DNA of 64,000 bases from Hyphomonadaceae bacterium (GTDB lineage: Bacteria > Pseudomonadota > Alphaproteobacteria > Caulobacterales > Aquidulcibacteraceae), in contig JAHDXR010000001.1 of assembly GCA_023384105.1 (NCBI GenBank), positions 248,001-312,000 of the forward strand. Reading direction: 5' to 3'. The translations under genes were made by a program, and so were the position numbers. Shown piece by piece: positions 1 to 11,159 of the stretch. The notes under the pieces were generated by a model. The model ran no database searches, was not told the origin of the DNA, and saw only the letters and a list, made by a program, of their open reading frames with translations. Position 1 is the first letter of the stretch, and the number at the start of each line of letters is the position of its first letter.

Positions 1-2304
1 CTGCGCAACGACCCGATCGATCCGCGCACGGGCCGCCCAGCCTGCCGCGGCAACACGCTCGGCGGGCAGATCTGGATGTACGATTATTCGGATGAAGACG
101 TTTGGGGCGCCCCGGACCCGGCGCGGCCCTGGTATAATGGTCTACAAACCAATGGCGGCATCCTGGTTCAGTACGACGGCACGGGCCAGCTCGGCACGTT
201 CAATCCGGGCTACAACTTTCCCAGCCCAGTGGGCTGGTCGCCAACCGCCCCGCCGAACTGGTTTCTGGTCAACACCAACCTGGATACGGTCGGTGGCACG
301 AATTACAATCACCCGTTTGAGCAAAAGTCGTCGATCATCCCTGAACTCGAGCGTCACACCATCTTCCTTGAGGGCGCGTACGATCTTACCTCGAGCGTGG
401 AAGCTTATGCCGAATTGCTGCTGAACCGCCGCCGTTCGGAGCAAGACGGTGCGCGCCAAGTCTGGACGTACCTGCTCAGCTACGATTACGGCGATCCCTT
501 CTCGGTTGGTTGGAATGGTCTTTCCGGCATTAGCCCGACGCCGGTAGTCGACCATTTCGACACGGAACAAACTGTCGACTATCGGCGCATTGTAGCGGGT
601 CTGCGCGGCGATTTCGCCGGTTGGCTCGGCGCGATCAGCTGGGATATTTATGTCCAGCACTCGGAATCCGACGCCGAATACTCACAAGACGTCATTCTCA
701 ACGACGCGGTGCGTTCAGCGCAATTCCGCAGCGACATCTTTGGAACGGGCGGCTCGATCCCGCGCCCGACCGCATCATGCGTAGGCTATGTAACGCCAAT
801 CTCGAATCGTCCCTGCGTTGACGTCGATTGGCTGCGTCCGAGCATGTACGACAACAGCGGCGGTACGTTCTCGGCGGAAGAGCAGGCGTTCCTATTCGAT
901 CGCGAAACTGGCACCACGACCTACGAGCAAACCTTCATCGAAGGCATCCTGACCGGCGACGTCTTCACGCTGCCAGCGGGCAATGTCGGTGCGGCGCTCG
1001 GCTTCGTCGTTCGTCGTGACGAGATTCTCGACACGCCCGGCCACGTTACCCTAGCCGGTAACTCATGGGGGCTCTCGTCGGCCGGTATTACGGCCGGCGA
1101 CGACCAGACGCAGGAAGTGTTTGGTGAACTGACGCTGCCGCTGCTGCGTGGCGCTCCGCTGGCCGAAGAAGTCACGCTCGCGCTGTCCGGTCGTTACACG
1201 GACGTCGATTCTTACGGCGCTGACTCGACCTACAAGGTCGGTCTGAGCTGGCAGATCACGCCGGAATATCGGCTTCGCTACTCGCAAGGCACGTCGTTCC
1301 GCGCGCCCGCGCTCTACGAACTGTACTTGGCTAACCAGACCAGCTTCGTTGGCCAGCGCAACATCGACCCATGCATCAACTGGCAAGCCAATCTCGCGAA
1401 TGGCAATCTGAGTCAGCGGATCGCAGACAACTGCGCATTTAGCGGTGGGCCGAACCCAACGGGGGGCATCCCGGGCGACTGGAACGGTGCGGGTTCAAGT
1501 GCAACGGTGGTTACGGGCGGCGGTCTCGGCGTGCTCGAGGCGGAGACGTCGGAATCGTGGGTGGCAGGTTTTGTCTGGACCCCGCGCGCCGTTGATCTCA
1601 ATATCGCGATCGATTACTTCGAGATCGAGATCGCAGACGAAGTGGCGCGGCTTGGCTCAGCCGGTATTGTCGTCGGGTGCTACAATTCCGACCATTTCCC
1701 AACCGACCCGCTCTGCTCGCTGTTCAGCCGTGGCCAAACGGCTAGCCCGTATCTCATCAACACGGTGCAGGACAGCTATTTGAACGTGAACTCGCAGACC
1801 AATCGCGGTCTCGACTTGACGATCAACTACAACCACGAGTTCCCATTTGGCGACTTTGGCCTCGAAACCCAGTTCACCTGGCAATTCGAGGACACCATTG
1901 CGTTGTTTGCGGGCACGGAAGAGGATCTCAACGGCGAAAACGGCAATCCCGACTTTGTTGGCACGGTTCGCTTGAGCCTTGAGCGCAACGACTGGACCTA
2001 TGTGTGGACGACCCTGTTGGTTGGCCCGGCGTCCGACGAAGAAGACCTCGCGACCACGAACCCGGCGGGCACCACCCGCTACGATCTGAAGAACGAGTTC
2101 ACGCACTACCATGCGGTCTCGGTCCGTCGCGACTTCGATAACTTCTATATCCTGGGCGGTGTGGCGAACGTGTTCGACCAAGAGCCGCCGCGGACGTCGA
2201 CGATCCCGGCTGCCGGTCAATCGACTATCGGCCCGTCGAACTTTGCGTCGCAGTACGACTATCTGGGCCGCCGCGCGTTCCTGCGTGTGGGCTACAGCTT
2301 CTGA
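1..2304 (+). CDS. TonB-dependent receptor, C-terminal 767 residues (5' end outside window)
   Basis: The frame is open from base 1, so the gene starts upstream; the first in-frame ATG (76) lies inside the protein and is not a plausible start. What remains is the beta-barrel of a TonB-dependent outer-membrane receptor, which imports scarce ligands using energy passed on by TonB-ExbBD. Seen directly: long runs of alternating polar and aromatic residues, the barrel motif SFRAPALYELY near residue 440, cysteine pairs in likely surface loops (for example CVGYVTPISNRPC), and a C-terminal GYSF whose terminal phenylalanine fits the outer-membrane insertion signal. The plug domain and any TonB box lie outside the window. 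The ligand cannot be told. A strong hairpin follows the stop, so this ends a transcription unit. Confidence 0.93.
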   Translation: MRNDPIDPRTGRPACRGNTLGGQIWMYDYSDEDVWGAPDPARPWYNGLQTNGGILVQYDGTGQLGTFNPGYNFPSPVGWSPTAPPNWFLVNTNLDTVGGTNYNHPFEQKSSIIPELERHTIFLEGAYDLTSSVEAYAELLLNRRRSEQDGARQVWTYLLSYDYGDPFSVGWNGLSGISPTPVVDHFDTEQTVDYRRIVAGLRGDFAGWLGAISWDIYVQHSESDAEYSQDVILNDAVRSAQFRSDIFGTGGSIPRPTASCVGYVTPISNRPCVDVDWLRPSMYDNSGGTFSAEEQAFLFDRETGTTTYEQTFIEGILTGDVFTLPAGNVGAALGFVVRRDEILDTPGHVTLAGNSWGLSSAGITAGDDQTQEVFGELTLPLLRGAPLAEEVTLALSGRYTDVDSYGADSTYKVGLSWQITPEYRLRYSQGTSFRAPALYELYLANQTSFVGQRNIDPCINWQANLANGNLSQRIADNCAFSGGPNPTGGIPGDWNGAGSSATVVTGGGLGVLEAETSESWVAGFVWTPRAVDLNIAIDYFEIEIADEVARLGSAGIVVGCYNSDHFPTDPLCSLFSRGQTASPYLINTVQDSYLNVNSQTNRGLDLTINYNHEFPFGDFGLETQFTWQFEDTIALFAGTEEDLNGENGNPDFVGTVRLSLERNDWTYVWTTLLVGPASDEEDLATTNPAGTTRYDLKNEFTHYHAVSVRRDFDNFYILGGVANVFDQEPPRTSTIPAAGQSTIGPSNFASQYDYLGRRAFLRVGYSF

Positions 2305-2329
2305 TCCAACGGATCAGACTGCTCTCGAC

Positions 2330-2364
2330 GGCGGCGCAGCTCAGCTGCGCCGCCGCTTCCTTTT
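2330..2364 (+). terminator. rho-independent terminator of the TonB receptor
   Basis: Perfect inverted repeat GGCGGCGCAGCT / AGCTGCGCCGCC (2330-2341, 2343-2354) followed by a pyrimidine tract ending TTTT. The innermost pairs must open to form a loop. Confidence 0.8.
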
Positions 2365-2466
2365 GGGGCTATTGCGCTTGGGCGCGGCAGTTGCAGCACG
2401 TTGAATTCGAGGCAGGTCCGGACGAAAGAGGGTAAGAGAACCTCCGCCGATATGTTGAGGCCCTAG

Positions 2467-3258
2467 ATGACAGTCAGAATCAGTCTGAAGAGCGACAAGC
2501 TGGACGAGGAGTCGCGCCGGTTTGCGATGACGCGTCTTCCGAAGCCTGCGTTCCTCAACAGTGTGCCGAAGTGCGGCACGCACCTCATCCGCAATATCGT
2601 ACGGATGTTCGTCGCGCCGGAGCAGCAGTTCAAGCGCGACTTCATTCAGTACGGCAACATCCACCTGCATCTGGCGGCGTTCAACCCCAAGGATCCGCGG
2701 CTCAGCTGGGGGCACCTGTTCTTTGGCGATCTCTCCGCCGTCGCGTTGCGCGATGTGAACCATATCGTGCTGGTGCGAGATCCGTACGATTGGGTGCTGG
2801 CGCGGACACGCTTCTTTCTGTCAGACCAGTTCAATGGCAATCTCAATAACATCAAGAACGGCGCGGTCTCGATCGAAGATGTTATGAACATCATGATCTT
2901 CGGCGCTATGGATAAAGCGCCGCCGCTGAAGGACATTTTCAACTTCAACGGTGTGGCTTGGCTCGGCACCCGCGCGTATGTGATGCGCTACGAGGAAATC
3001 GTCAAACATCTGAAAGTGCTCGATAGCGCCGAGGCGGAGGCGTTCTTCCGCGACCTGATCGTGGACAAGGTCGGCGTTACCGAATGGCCTGCGGATTGGA
3101 AGGAGCGGGTGCTGATGGGGTCGGACCGCGCCCATAGCGGCACCGCCCGCGAGCACCTGAGCTATCATGTCGAAGTGCCCGATGAGCTTCCCGAGACGCA
3201 GAAGCGGCTGGTGGACTATCACGCGCCCGGCTTGCGGAAGATCCTGGGATATGCGTGA
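2467..3258 (+). CDS. sulfotransferase-like protein
   Basis: 263 residues resembling PAPS-dependent sulfotransferases, which move a sulfate group from 3'-phosphoadenosine-5'-phosphosulfate to an acceptor. The N-terminal SVPKCGTHLI (residues 32-41) fits the 5'-phosphosulfate-binding loop, and VLVRDPYDWVLA (about residues 100-111) fits the 3'-phosphate-binding segment with its RDP core. There is no signal peptide or membrane segment, so it is probably cytoplasmic. The start is uncertain: ATG 2467 gives the longest form, but ATG 2527 would put the PAPS loop about 12 residues from the N-terminus, as is common in the family, and neither has a strong ribosome-binding site. It follows the receptor's terminator, so it is probably transcribed separately. 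The acceptor is unknown. Confidence 0.8.
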   Translation: MTVRISLKSDKLDEESRRFAMTRLPKPAFLNSVPKCGTHLIRNIVRMFVAPEQQFKRDFIQYGNIHLHLAAFNPKDPRLSWGHLFFGDLSAVALRDVNHIVLVRDPYDWVLARTRFFLSDQFNGNLNNIKNGAVSIEDVMNIMIFGAMDKAPPLKDIFNFNGVAWLGTRAYVMRYEEIVKHLKVLDSAEAEAFFRDLIVDKVGVTEWPADWKERVLMGSDRAHSGTAREHLSYHVEVPDELPETQKRLVDYHAPGLRKILGYA

Positions 3259-3467
3259 GGGGTGGCAATCGCGCTAATTTGCGCCTCCCGTTCCCTTGAC
3301 CTGCCGCCCCGCCCCCCGTATTTAGACGCCCTCATTCGGAACGGCTGCGGCCTTTGCTTTGTGCGCCGCCCCGCCGATTGGCTTAGTTTTTGGCGCGCCA
3401 CCTGGCGGTTCCTCAAGGGCCGCTTGGCGCGCTGTTCGAGTTTGAAAGACCAGAACGGAAGAGGCGA

Positions 3468-3839
3468 ATGCCGACGATCAACCAGCTGATCCGCAAGCCG
3501 CGGTCTCCGAAGCCGGTGCGGAACAAGTCGCCGGCGCTGAAGGCGAGCCCGCAGCGCCGCGGCGTCTGCACGCGCGTCTATACGACGACGCCGAAGAAGC
3601 CGAACTCGGCCTTGCGGAAGGTCGCCAAGGTGCGCCTCACCACCGGCATCGAAGCCGTCTGCTACATCCCGGGCGAAGGTCACAACCTGCAGGAGCACTC
3701 GGTGGTGCTGATCCGCGGCGGCCGGGTGAAGGACTTGCCGGGCGTGCGCTACCACATCCTGCGCGGCGTGCTCGACACCCAGGGCGTGAAGGACCGCAAG
3801 AAGCGCCGCTCGCTTTACGGTGCGAAACGACCGAAGTGA
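3468..3839 (+). CDS. rpsL: 30S ribosomal protein S12
   Basis: 123 residues, the usual length, beginning [13 protein letters not shown]12 sits at the decoding centre of the small subunit and governs tRNA selection accuracy. ATG 3468 is chosen because GGAAGAGG (3459-3464 region) precedes it and the homologous N-terminus starts there; an upstream in-frame ATG at 3390 would add 26 unrelated residues. The streptomycin-contact lysines are wild type (K43 in TPKKPNS, K88 in GRVKDL), and D89, the usual methylthiolation site, is present. First gene of rpsL-rpsG-fusA; the 200 bp upstream presumably hold the operon promoter, but no clear hexamers are visible. Confidence 0.98.
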   Translation: MPTINQLIRKPRSPKPVRNKSPALKASPQRRGVCTRVYTTTPKKPNSALRKVAKVRLTTGIEAVCYIPGEGHNLQEHSVVLIRGGRVKDLPGVRYHILRGVLDTQGVKDRKKRRSLYGAKRPK

Positions 3840-3859
3840 CCCGAACGAAGTGAGGGTCA

Positions 3860-3885
3860 TCCCGGACGGCGCAGCCGATCCGGGA
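3860..3885. repeat. inverted repeat between rpsL and rpsG
   Basis: TCCCGGACGGC and GCCGATCCGGGA form an imperfect hairpin around a GCA loop in the 74-bp rpsL-rpsG spacer. It has no T-tract, so it is more likely a dispersed intergenic repeat or an RNA-processing or stability element than a terminator. Confidence 0.5.
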
Positions 3886-3913
3886 TCGCTCTCAAGAAGA
3901 GGAAGATTTGTAA

Positions 3914-4384
<471 letters not shown>

Positions 4385-4392
4385 TCCCTACT

Positions 4393-4454
4393 TGGACCGC
4401 CGGCGCCCTCGCCGGCAGGCTCCGGCGCTGGCCGGCGAGGGCGCCGGCGGTCCA
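4393..4454. repeat. palindromic intergenic repeat (REP-like), copy 1
   Basis: A 62-bp near-perfect palindrome between rpsG and fusA: left arm begins TGGACCGCCGGCGCCCTCGC, right arm ends GAGGGCGCCGGCGGTCCA. Related TGGACCGCCGGCG ends occur at 6569-6670, 8901-9041, 51321-51355 and 57147-57264, making this the compact member of a dispersed family. It lies inside an operon and would fold into a strong mRNA hairpin. Confidence 0.85.
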
Positions 4455-4475
4455 TAAAACACGGACAGAATTGTC

Positions 4476-6557
<2,082 letters not shown>

Positions 6558-6568
6558 GCGCCGCGTCT

Positions 6569-6670
6569 CTTGGAGCGCCGGCGCCCTCGCCGGCATGCGC
6601 CCTATCGAACAAGCGTTGACGCTTGTCGGTAGCTATCGCGCCGCGCCGGCGGGGACGCTGGCGGTCCAAG
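6569..6670. repeat. palindromic intergenic repeat (REP-like), copy 2
   Basis: Starts CTTGGAGCGCCGGCGCCCTC and ends GGGGACGCTGGCGGTCCAAG, so the ends are imperfect inverted repeats around about 60 bp of unrelated sequence. Same family as 4393-4454, but with an extended centre. Confidence 0.7.
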
Positions 6671-6681
6671 AGGTTCAAGCC

Positions 6682-6710
6682 AAGGCCGCTCCTTCGGGGG
6701 CGGCCTTTTT
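6682..6710 (+). terminator. terminator of the rpsL-rpsG-fusA operon
   Basis: AAGGCCGC (6682-6689) pairs with GCGGCCTT (6700-6707), followed directly by a T-run to 6710. Confidence 0.85.
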
Positions 6711-6775
6711 CCTTGGCCGCATCCAAACCGGGCGACCGGCGCATCTTTCCTGACAGAGGACTATAGGAGGATGAC

Positions 6776-7843
6776 GTGCGCCTTTTTCTAGCGGCGACGG
6801 CCGCATCGCTTTGCGCTCTGACCGGCTTGGCCGGGGCGGAGACGTTCACGGCTTCAAGCGTGCGCGTGGAGCACGCGGCCGCCGTGTTGACGGTGATCCC
6901 CGAGGACCGAACCACGATCGATGTCGCAGTCTCCGGCGGGGCGCGCGTGGCGGCGCCGAGCGTACGCTTGGCCGATGGCGCAGTGGTGGTGGATGGCGGC
7001 CTGCGCAACCGTATCCGTGACTGCGGCGGCCCCAGCGTACGCATTACGGGCGTCGGCAGCGTGCCGCGCGGAGAGCTGCCGCGCATCACCATCCGCACGC
7101 CCCGCACAATGGCGCTGAGCGTCGGCGGCGCCGTGTTTGCCGATATTGGCGCCTCCGCCGGCGGCGCGGTCGCGCTTCACGGCTGCGGCGACACTCGTAT
7201 CGGCCCGGCCAGCGGCGCGCTGGACGTGACGCTCAACGGCTCGGGCGATGTCTCCATCGCGCCGGCGGCTGCAGCGCTCGATGTGACGCTGAACGGGTCG
7301 GGCGATATGGATGCGGTCCGTGCGGGCGGGATGCTGGCGGCGGCCTTGAACGGCTCGGGCTCGCTGCGGATCGACCGCGCCGATGCGGGCGCGACGCTGC
7401 GCCAGAATGGTTCGGGCGACCTCCGCGTTGGCGATGTCGGCGGCCCGCTGGACGCGCGGCTCAACGGCTCGGGATCGCTGTGCGTGGGCGCTGTCGGCGG
7501 CGATACGCGGCTTGCGCTGACCGGCTCGGGCGACGTCGAGGCTGGGGCTGTCAACGGCGCGCTCGAGGCTGAGCTTCGGGGCTCGGGCGAGATTGAGGTG
7601 GCGTCGGTAAGCGGGCCGCGGGCGGCGCTGCGCACCAGCTCCTCGGGCGACATCCGCGTGCGGGGCGGGCGTGTCGACCAGCTCGATGCGCGCACCACAG
7701 GCTCCGGCAACATCCGCTTCGGCGGCGCAGCCGGCGCGACGCGCGCGCACGTTTCCGGCTCCGGCGACATCAGCATCGCCGATGCGGGGCGGGTGGAGCA
7801 GATCGTCGACACCGGCTCCGGCGACGTGCGGCTCGGCCGCTGA
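6776..7843 (+). CDS. secreted GSGD-repeat protein (DUF2807-like), paralogue A
   Basis: 355 residues. The start is GTG 6776, set by a strong TAGGAGG (6764-6770); the nearer ATG at 6771 is out of frame and hits a stop. Residues 1-21 are a signal peptide ending GLAGA|ET. The rest resembles the DUF2807 (GIN-type) fold: from about residue 140 some eleven repeats of 19-20 residues each carry NGSGD, TGSGD or a variant, as expected for a right-handed beta-helix with one turn per repeat. Three cysteines are visible (DCGG, HGCGD, SLCVG). It is probably periplasmic or surface-exposed; its function is unknown. A paralogue lies at 10189, and the gene is convergent with the small barrel gene at 7917, sharing a bidirectional terminator. 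Confidence 0.85.
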   Translation: MRLFLAATAASLCALTGLAGAETFTASSVRVEHAAAVLTVIPEDRTTIDVAVSGGARVAAPSVRLADGAVVVDGGLRNRIRDCGGPSVRITGVGSVPRGELPRITIRTPRTMALSVGGAVFADIGASAGGAVALHGCGDTRIGPASGALDVTLNGSGDVSIAPAAAALDVTLNGSGDMDAVRAGGMLAAALNGSGSLRIDRADAGATLRQNGSGDLRVGDVGGPLDARLNGSGSLCVGAVGGDTRLALTGSGDVEAGAVNGALEAELRGSGEIEVASVSGPRAALRTSSSGDIRVRGGRVDQLDARTTGSGNIRFGGAAGATRAHVSGSGDISIADAGRVEQIVDTGSGDVRLGR

Positions 7844-7864
7844 TCGCGATCGCCATCAAAAGAA

Positions 7865-7892
7865 AAGAGCCCCGGCTTGCGCCGGGGCTCTT
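7865..7892. terminator. bidirectional terminator between convergent genes
   Basis: Perfect 12-bp stem AAGAGCCCCGGC / GCCGGGGCTCTT with a TTGC loop, A-rich on the left and T-rich on the right, serving the genes ending at 7843 (+) and 7917 (-). Confidence 0.9.
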
Positions 7893-7916
7893 CGTCTTTC
7901 GACGTCTGGACGCGGC

Positions 7917-8687
7917 TTAGAGCAGGCCGCCGAAACGACCGAAGCCGACCGAGCGCGAGAGGCTCGGGCCCGAGCGGTTGCGCTCGAACAGGCTGCCGCC
8001 GAAATTGTAGCGGACGCCAACGCTGACCGCGTCGGAATCGAGGTCGATGTCGTCGACTTCGAGGTGCGAGTAGCCGCCGAAGATGCTGATCGGCAGCGAC
8101 GCGAACTGATACTCGGCGTTGAGGCCGAAGTTCGTGGCGTCGACATCGCCGCCCGGCACTTCCAGGTTGGCGAAGCCGAAGCCGCCGCCGAACGAGAAGT
8201 TGTCGGTCAGGAAGTGCGTGGCGCCGAGATCGATGGCGGTGAGTTCGCCGTCGAGGTCATCGGCTTCCGAGTACGACACCGAACCGTCGAGCGTGGTGCG
8301 CGATAGATAGAGCTGACCTTCGACGCCGATGGTCCAGTAGTCGTAGTCTGCGCCGCCGCCGGCGTCTGCGCCGCCATAGTTCACGAAGCCGCCGATCAGG
8401 TGGCTGCTGTTGCGCGTGAAAGCGTGGCCGCCGAACGAGTAGGTGTCCACATCGCCGCCGCCATCGCCTTCGAGATTGCCGACGAGGCCGTCGATCTGGA
8501 AGCCGACCGTGCCGTTGCCGCCGAATGCAGCCGCGCCGCCGAGCTGCCAGCCGTCAAAATCAGCGGACGGACCGCCGAAGTCGACTTCACCGCTGGTGTA
8601 GCCGAGATCGACGTAACCTTGCGCGGACGCAACGCCCGGCGCAGCGATAGCCAGCGCCGCAGCAGCGCCGAGCAGATACTTCTTCAT
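7917..8687 (-). CDS. small outer-membrane beta-barrel protein, paralogue A
   Basis: 256 residues beginning MKKYLLGAAAALAIAAPGVASAQ, a clear signal peptide with an AxA cleavage site at about residue 22. The mature part is rich in glycine and acidic residues with alternating hydrophobic strands and ends in YNFGGSLFERN plus a Gly/Ser/Arg-rich tail; this pattern fits an 8-10-stranded porin-like barrel of the outer-membrane beta-barrel superfamily. Its neighbour at 9184-9924 (minus strand) is a diverged paralogue with the same layout (SYLFGGFVG against HLIGGFVNYG; GVRYNFGGSLFERNR against GVRYNWGGTLRDRDR). A specific channel or adhesin function cannot be assigned. Confidence 0.8.
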   Translation of the reverse strand: MKKYLLGAAAALAIAAPGVASAQGYVDLGYTSGEVDFGGPSADFDGWQLGGAAAFGGNGTVGFQIDGLVGNLEGDGGGDVDTYSFGGHAFTRNSSHLIGGFVNYGGADAGGGADYDYWTIGVEGQLYLSRTTLDGSVSYSEADDLDGELTAIDLGATHFLTDNFSFGGGFGFANLEVPGGDVDATNFGLNAEYQFASLPISIFGGYSHLEVDDIDLDSDAVSVGVRYNFGGSLFERNRSGPSLSRSVGFGRFGGLL

Positions 8688-8900
8688 GGATGAGTCCCCT
8701 TTTCAGGTCGCCGTTTATCGGCTGACCGCTAAGTGGGATGATTTTCGCCGCAGCCCTAGATGCACCGTACAGTGAAGCCGACGCATGCTTCGGTGGTGTG
8801 GTTCTCAAGCCACAGAGTGTGAACGGCGCGTAATGCTAAAGGCGAAAACGTGGCAATGACGCGGCTTGCTTGGCGATCGCTCACATCCAACGCAACGCCC

Positions 8901-9041
8901 ATGGACCGCCGGCGTCCCGCCGGCATGTGCGTGCTTTAACAAGGCGGAGTTTAAACAAGGCGGAGCGCGCCGCACGCGCGGCGGAGCTGCGCGCTCGATT
9001 TGGATAAGTTTGCACATGTCGGCGGAACGCCGGCGGTCCAT
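8901..9041. repeat. palindromic intergenic repeat (REP-like), copy 3
   Basis: 141 bp starting ATGGACCGCCGGCGTCCCGC and ending GAACGCCGGCGGTCCAT, with inner arms CGGCATGTGC / GCACATGTCG also pairing. The centre holds two AAACAAGGCGGAG-like direct copies. No reading frame inside looks coding. Confidence 0.8.
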
Positions 9042-9129
9042 AGAGGCGGCGAGTCCGATTTTTAGAGCGGTGCGTTAACGCCGGCGAATTTCTGCTGAAG
9101 CTGGCGGGCGCCATAACGGCGCAAAGAAA

Positions 9130-9159
9130 AAGCGCTCCGGCCGCAGAGCCGGAGCGCTT
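9130..9159 (-). terminator. terminator of the minus-strand barrel gene
   Basis: Perfect stem AAGCGCTCCGGC / GCCGGAGCGCTT with loop CGCAGA. Read on the minus strand it is followed by TTTTCTTT. Confidence 0.88.
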
Positions 9160-9183
9160 CAAGATTGGTGCGTCGTCCGAAGA

Positions 9184-9924
9184 TTACAGGCCGAACGCGG
9201 AGCCGAGGCTGCCGAACACGCTCGCTTGGCTCGCGCCATTGCGGTCGCGGTCGCGCAACGTGCCGCCCCAATTGTAGCGGACGCCGAGCGTCAGCGCGTT
9301 GGCTTCGGTGTCGACTTCGTCGAACTCGACGTGGCTCCAGGCGAGGCCCACGCTCACCGGCACGGTCGCGAATTGGTATTCGCCGCCGAGACCGTACGTG
9401 AACGCATCGTCTTCGCCGAAGCCGTCATAGTCGATCGTGGCCCAGCCGAGATTGCCGTTCAGGCGGAAGTTGTCGTGGACGAAGAAGCGGCCCTCTACGT
9501 TCACGCCCCACCCGTCGGAGCCGAAGTCTTCGTTTTCGCCGTAGGCGACGGCGCCCGCGAGCGTCCAGTTGGCGTAGTACTTCGCCGCTTCGGCGCCGAC
9601 CGTCCAGGTGTCGGTGTCGTCGTTGCCGGCGAGGCCGACGAAGCCGCCGAACAGGTAGCTGTCGTTGCGGCTGTAGACGTGGCCGGTGACGCCGTAGCCG
9701 GTATCGGTGTCGTCGCTGTCGGTGATGGCGGCGTCGAGTTCGAACACGATCGAGCCAGAGCCGGCGAAGGCGACGGCGCCTTCGACGCCGTAATAGTCGG
9801 CGTCGCCGAGACCGTCGACGTCGATATTGCCATAGACCGCGCCGACGTAGCCCGTTTGAGCCGCGGCGACGCTCGGCGCCGCCACGGCCAGGAGGGCCGC
9901 CGCGCCGATGATCCAATTACGCAT
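9184..9924 (-). CDS. small outer-membrane beta-barrel protein, paralogue B
   Basis: 246 residues starting MRNWIIGAAALLAVAAPSVA, a signal peptide cleaved near AAAQ (about residue 23). The mature protein alternates short hydrophobic strands with acidic turns (for example GNIDVDGLGDADYYGVEG, ADTDT-like loops) and ends in a charged tail finishing FGSLGSAFGL. This is the architecture of the paralogue at 7917-8687, so the two probably arose by duplication. Acidic turn clusters could bind divalent cations, but that is speculation. It has its own terminator, so it is a separate unit from paralogue A. Confidence 0.8.
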   Translation of the reverse strand: MRNWIIGAAALLAVAAPSVAAAQTGYVGAVYGNIDVDGLGDADYYGVEGAVAFAGSGSIVFELDAAITDSDDTDTGYGVTGHVYSRNDSYLFGGFVGLAGNDDTDTWTVGAEAAKYYANWTLAGAVAYGENEDFGSDGWGVNVEGRFFVHDNFRLNGNLGWATIDYDGFGEDDAFTYGLGGEYQFATVPVSVGLAWSHVEFDEVDTEANALTLGVRYNWGGTLRDRDRNGASQASVFGSLGSAFGL

Positions 9925-10188
9925 TGGTGTTTAACCCCTGTTGTGATTACCCGTTCTGGGGAGCCCACACCTGGGCTTGGCGAGAGGCGGGCGCAATTCA
10001 CTGCCGGCGATTTACGTTGGATTAACCAAGTCCGATGCGCCGGCGACACAGCGAAACTGGTGCGGGGCGGCCCAGGTTTTCGCGTGCTGGGCGAGTTCGG
10101 CATTTTTCCGCGATGGGCTGCGTCCAAACGGTCGAGAGACGGCATCGCGTATCTGATGAGGGTCGGCCTCATGGCGGAGCACGATGGT

Positions 10189-11082
10189 ATGCCCCTGAAA
10201 AACAAGCTTGCGCTTGCCGCGCTGGGCCTGACTCTCGGCCTGTCCCTGGGCTTGGCGGCGCCGGCTTCGGCGCAGACCGAGGCTGCGCGGACCTGGCAGC
10301 GTTACCCGGCGGCGCGCGAGGTGCAGCTGCGCGACGTCGCCGCCATTGTTCAGGTGATGCCTGAAAACCGCACCGATGTTGCGGTTCTGATCCACAACCC
10401 AGGCGGGCTGCCGGCGCCGGAGCTGCGTATGCGCGGCGACCGGCTGGTCGTCGATGGGGGCCTCCACCGCCAGATCCGCAGCTGCGGCGGCGAGGCCGAT
10501 AATTTCCGCGTCACCACCTCGCGCCACGGGCGGCTCGCGCGCACCCAGCTGACCATGATCGAACTCCGCGTGCCGCAGAGCCTGGTTCTCGCCGCCAGCG
10601 GCGGCCTGCAGCTCAATATCGGCCCCTCGCAGAGCGCCAAGGTGGCGCTCGAAGGGTGCGGTGTCGCCGACATCGAGCAGGTGGAGGACAAGGCCGAGCT
10701 TGCGGTCGCGGGCGCGCCCGACGTGCGCCTCTACGGCGCCGGAACGGCGGAGATCGCGGTTTCCGGCGGCGGCGACGTGACGGTGGGCGCCGTGCGCGAC
10801 GGGCTGGCCGTCTCGATCGCCGGCGCCGGCGATTTCGTCGCCGCGCGCGTCGACGGGCCGACCAGCATCGCCGTGCAGGGCGCCGGCGACGTCACCATTC
10901 GCGACGGGCGCGCAACGACCTTGAGCGTGGCGATCCTCGGCGCCGGCGACGTTATCCACAACGGCTCGGCGCAGCGGCTGGATGCGGCGATCATGGGCGC
11001 CGGCGACGTGCGCGTGCGCCACGTCGAGGGCGAAGTGAGCCGGCGGGTGTTGGGCGCGGGCGAAGTCGTGGTCGGGCGCTGA
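10189..11082 (+). CDS. secreted GAGD-repeat protein (DUF2807-like), paralogue B
   Basis: 297 residues. ATG 10189 is chosen because GGAG (10176-10179) lies 9 nt upstream and the protein then begins with a clean signal peptide (MPLKNKLALAALGLTLGLS..., cleavage near PASAQ). ATGs at 10156 and 10171 are in-frame alternatives. The C-terminal half has six or seven turns of about 20 residues carrying GAGD or GGGD, the counterpart of the GSGD turns in paralogue A, suggesting a beta-helix. Shared N-terminal landmarks (V.VMPENRTDVAV against TVIPEDRTTIDV; VVDGGL; SCGG against DCGG) show common descent. Location is periplasmic or exported; function unknown. Confidence 0.82.
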   Translation: MPLKNKLALAALGLTLGLSLGLAAPASAQTEAARTWQRYPAAREVQLRDVAAIVQVMPENRTDVAVLIHNPGGLPAPELRMRGDRLVVDGGLHRQIRSCGGEADNFRVTTSRHGRLARTQLTMIELRVPQSLVLAASGGLQLNIGPSQSAKVALEGCGVADIEQVEDKAELAVAGAPDVRLYGAGTAEIAVSGGGDVTVGAVRDGLAVSIAGAGDFVAARVDGPTSIAVQGAGDVTIRDGRATTLSVAILGAGDVIHNGSAQRLDAAIMGAGDVRVRHVEGEVSRRVLGAGEVVVGR

Positions 11083-11159
11083 CGCCGCCCTTGTAAGCGG
11101 CGGCAAATCGATTCACTGCTGCCTCCGGAAGACGCGCGTGGCGTCGAATGGAGGGTAGG

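Larger units (their letters stand above)
8688..9183. other. intergenic region between the two barrel genes
   Basis: 496 bp without a supported gene. The left ~200 bp should hold the promoter of the minus-strand barrel gene ending at 7917; no confident hexamers were found. The middle is a palindromic repeat (8901-9041) and the right end is the terminator of the next barrel gene. Confidence 0.6.
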
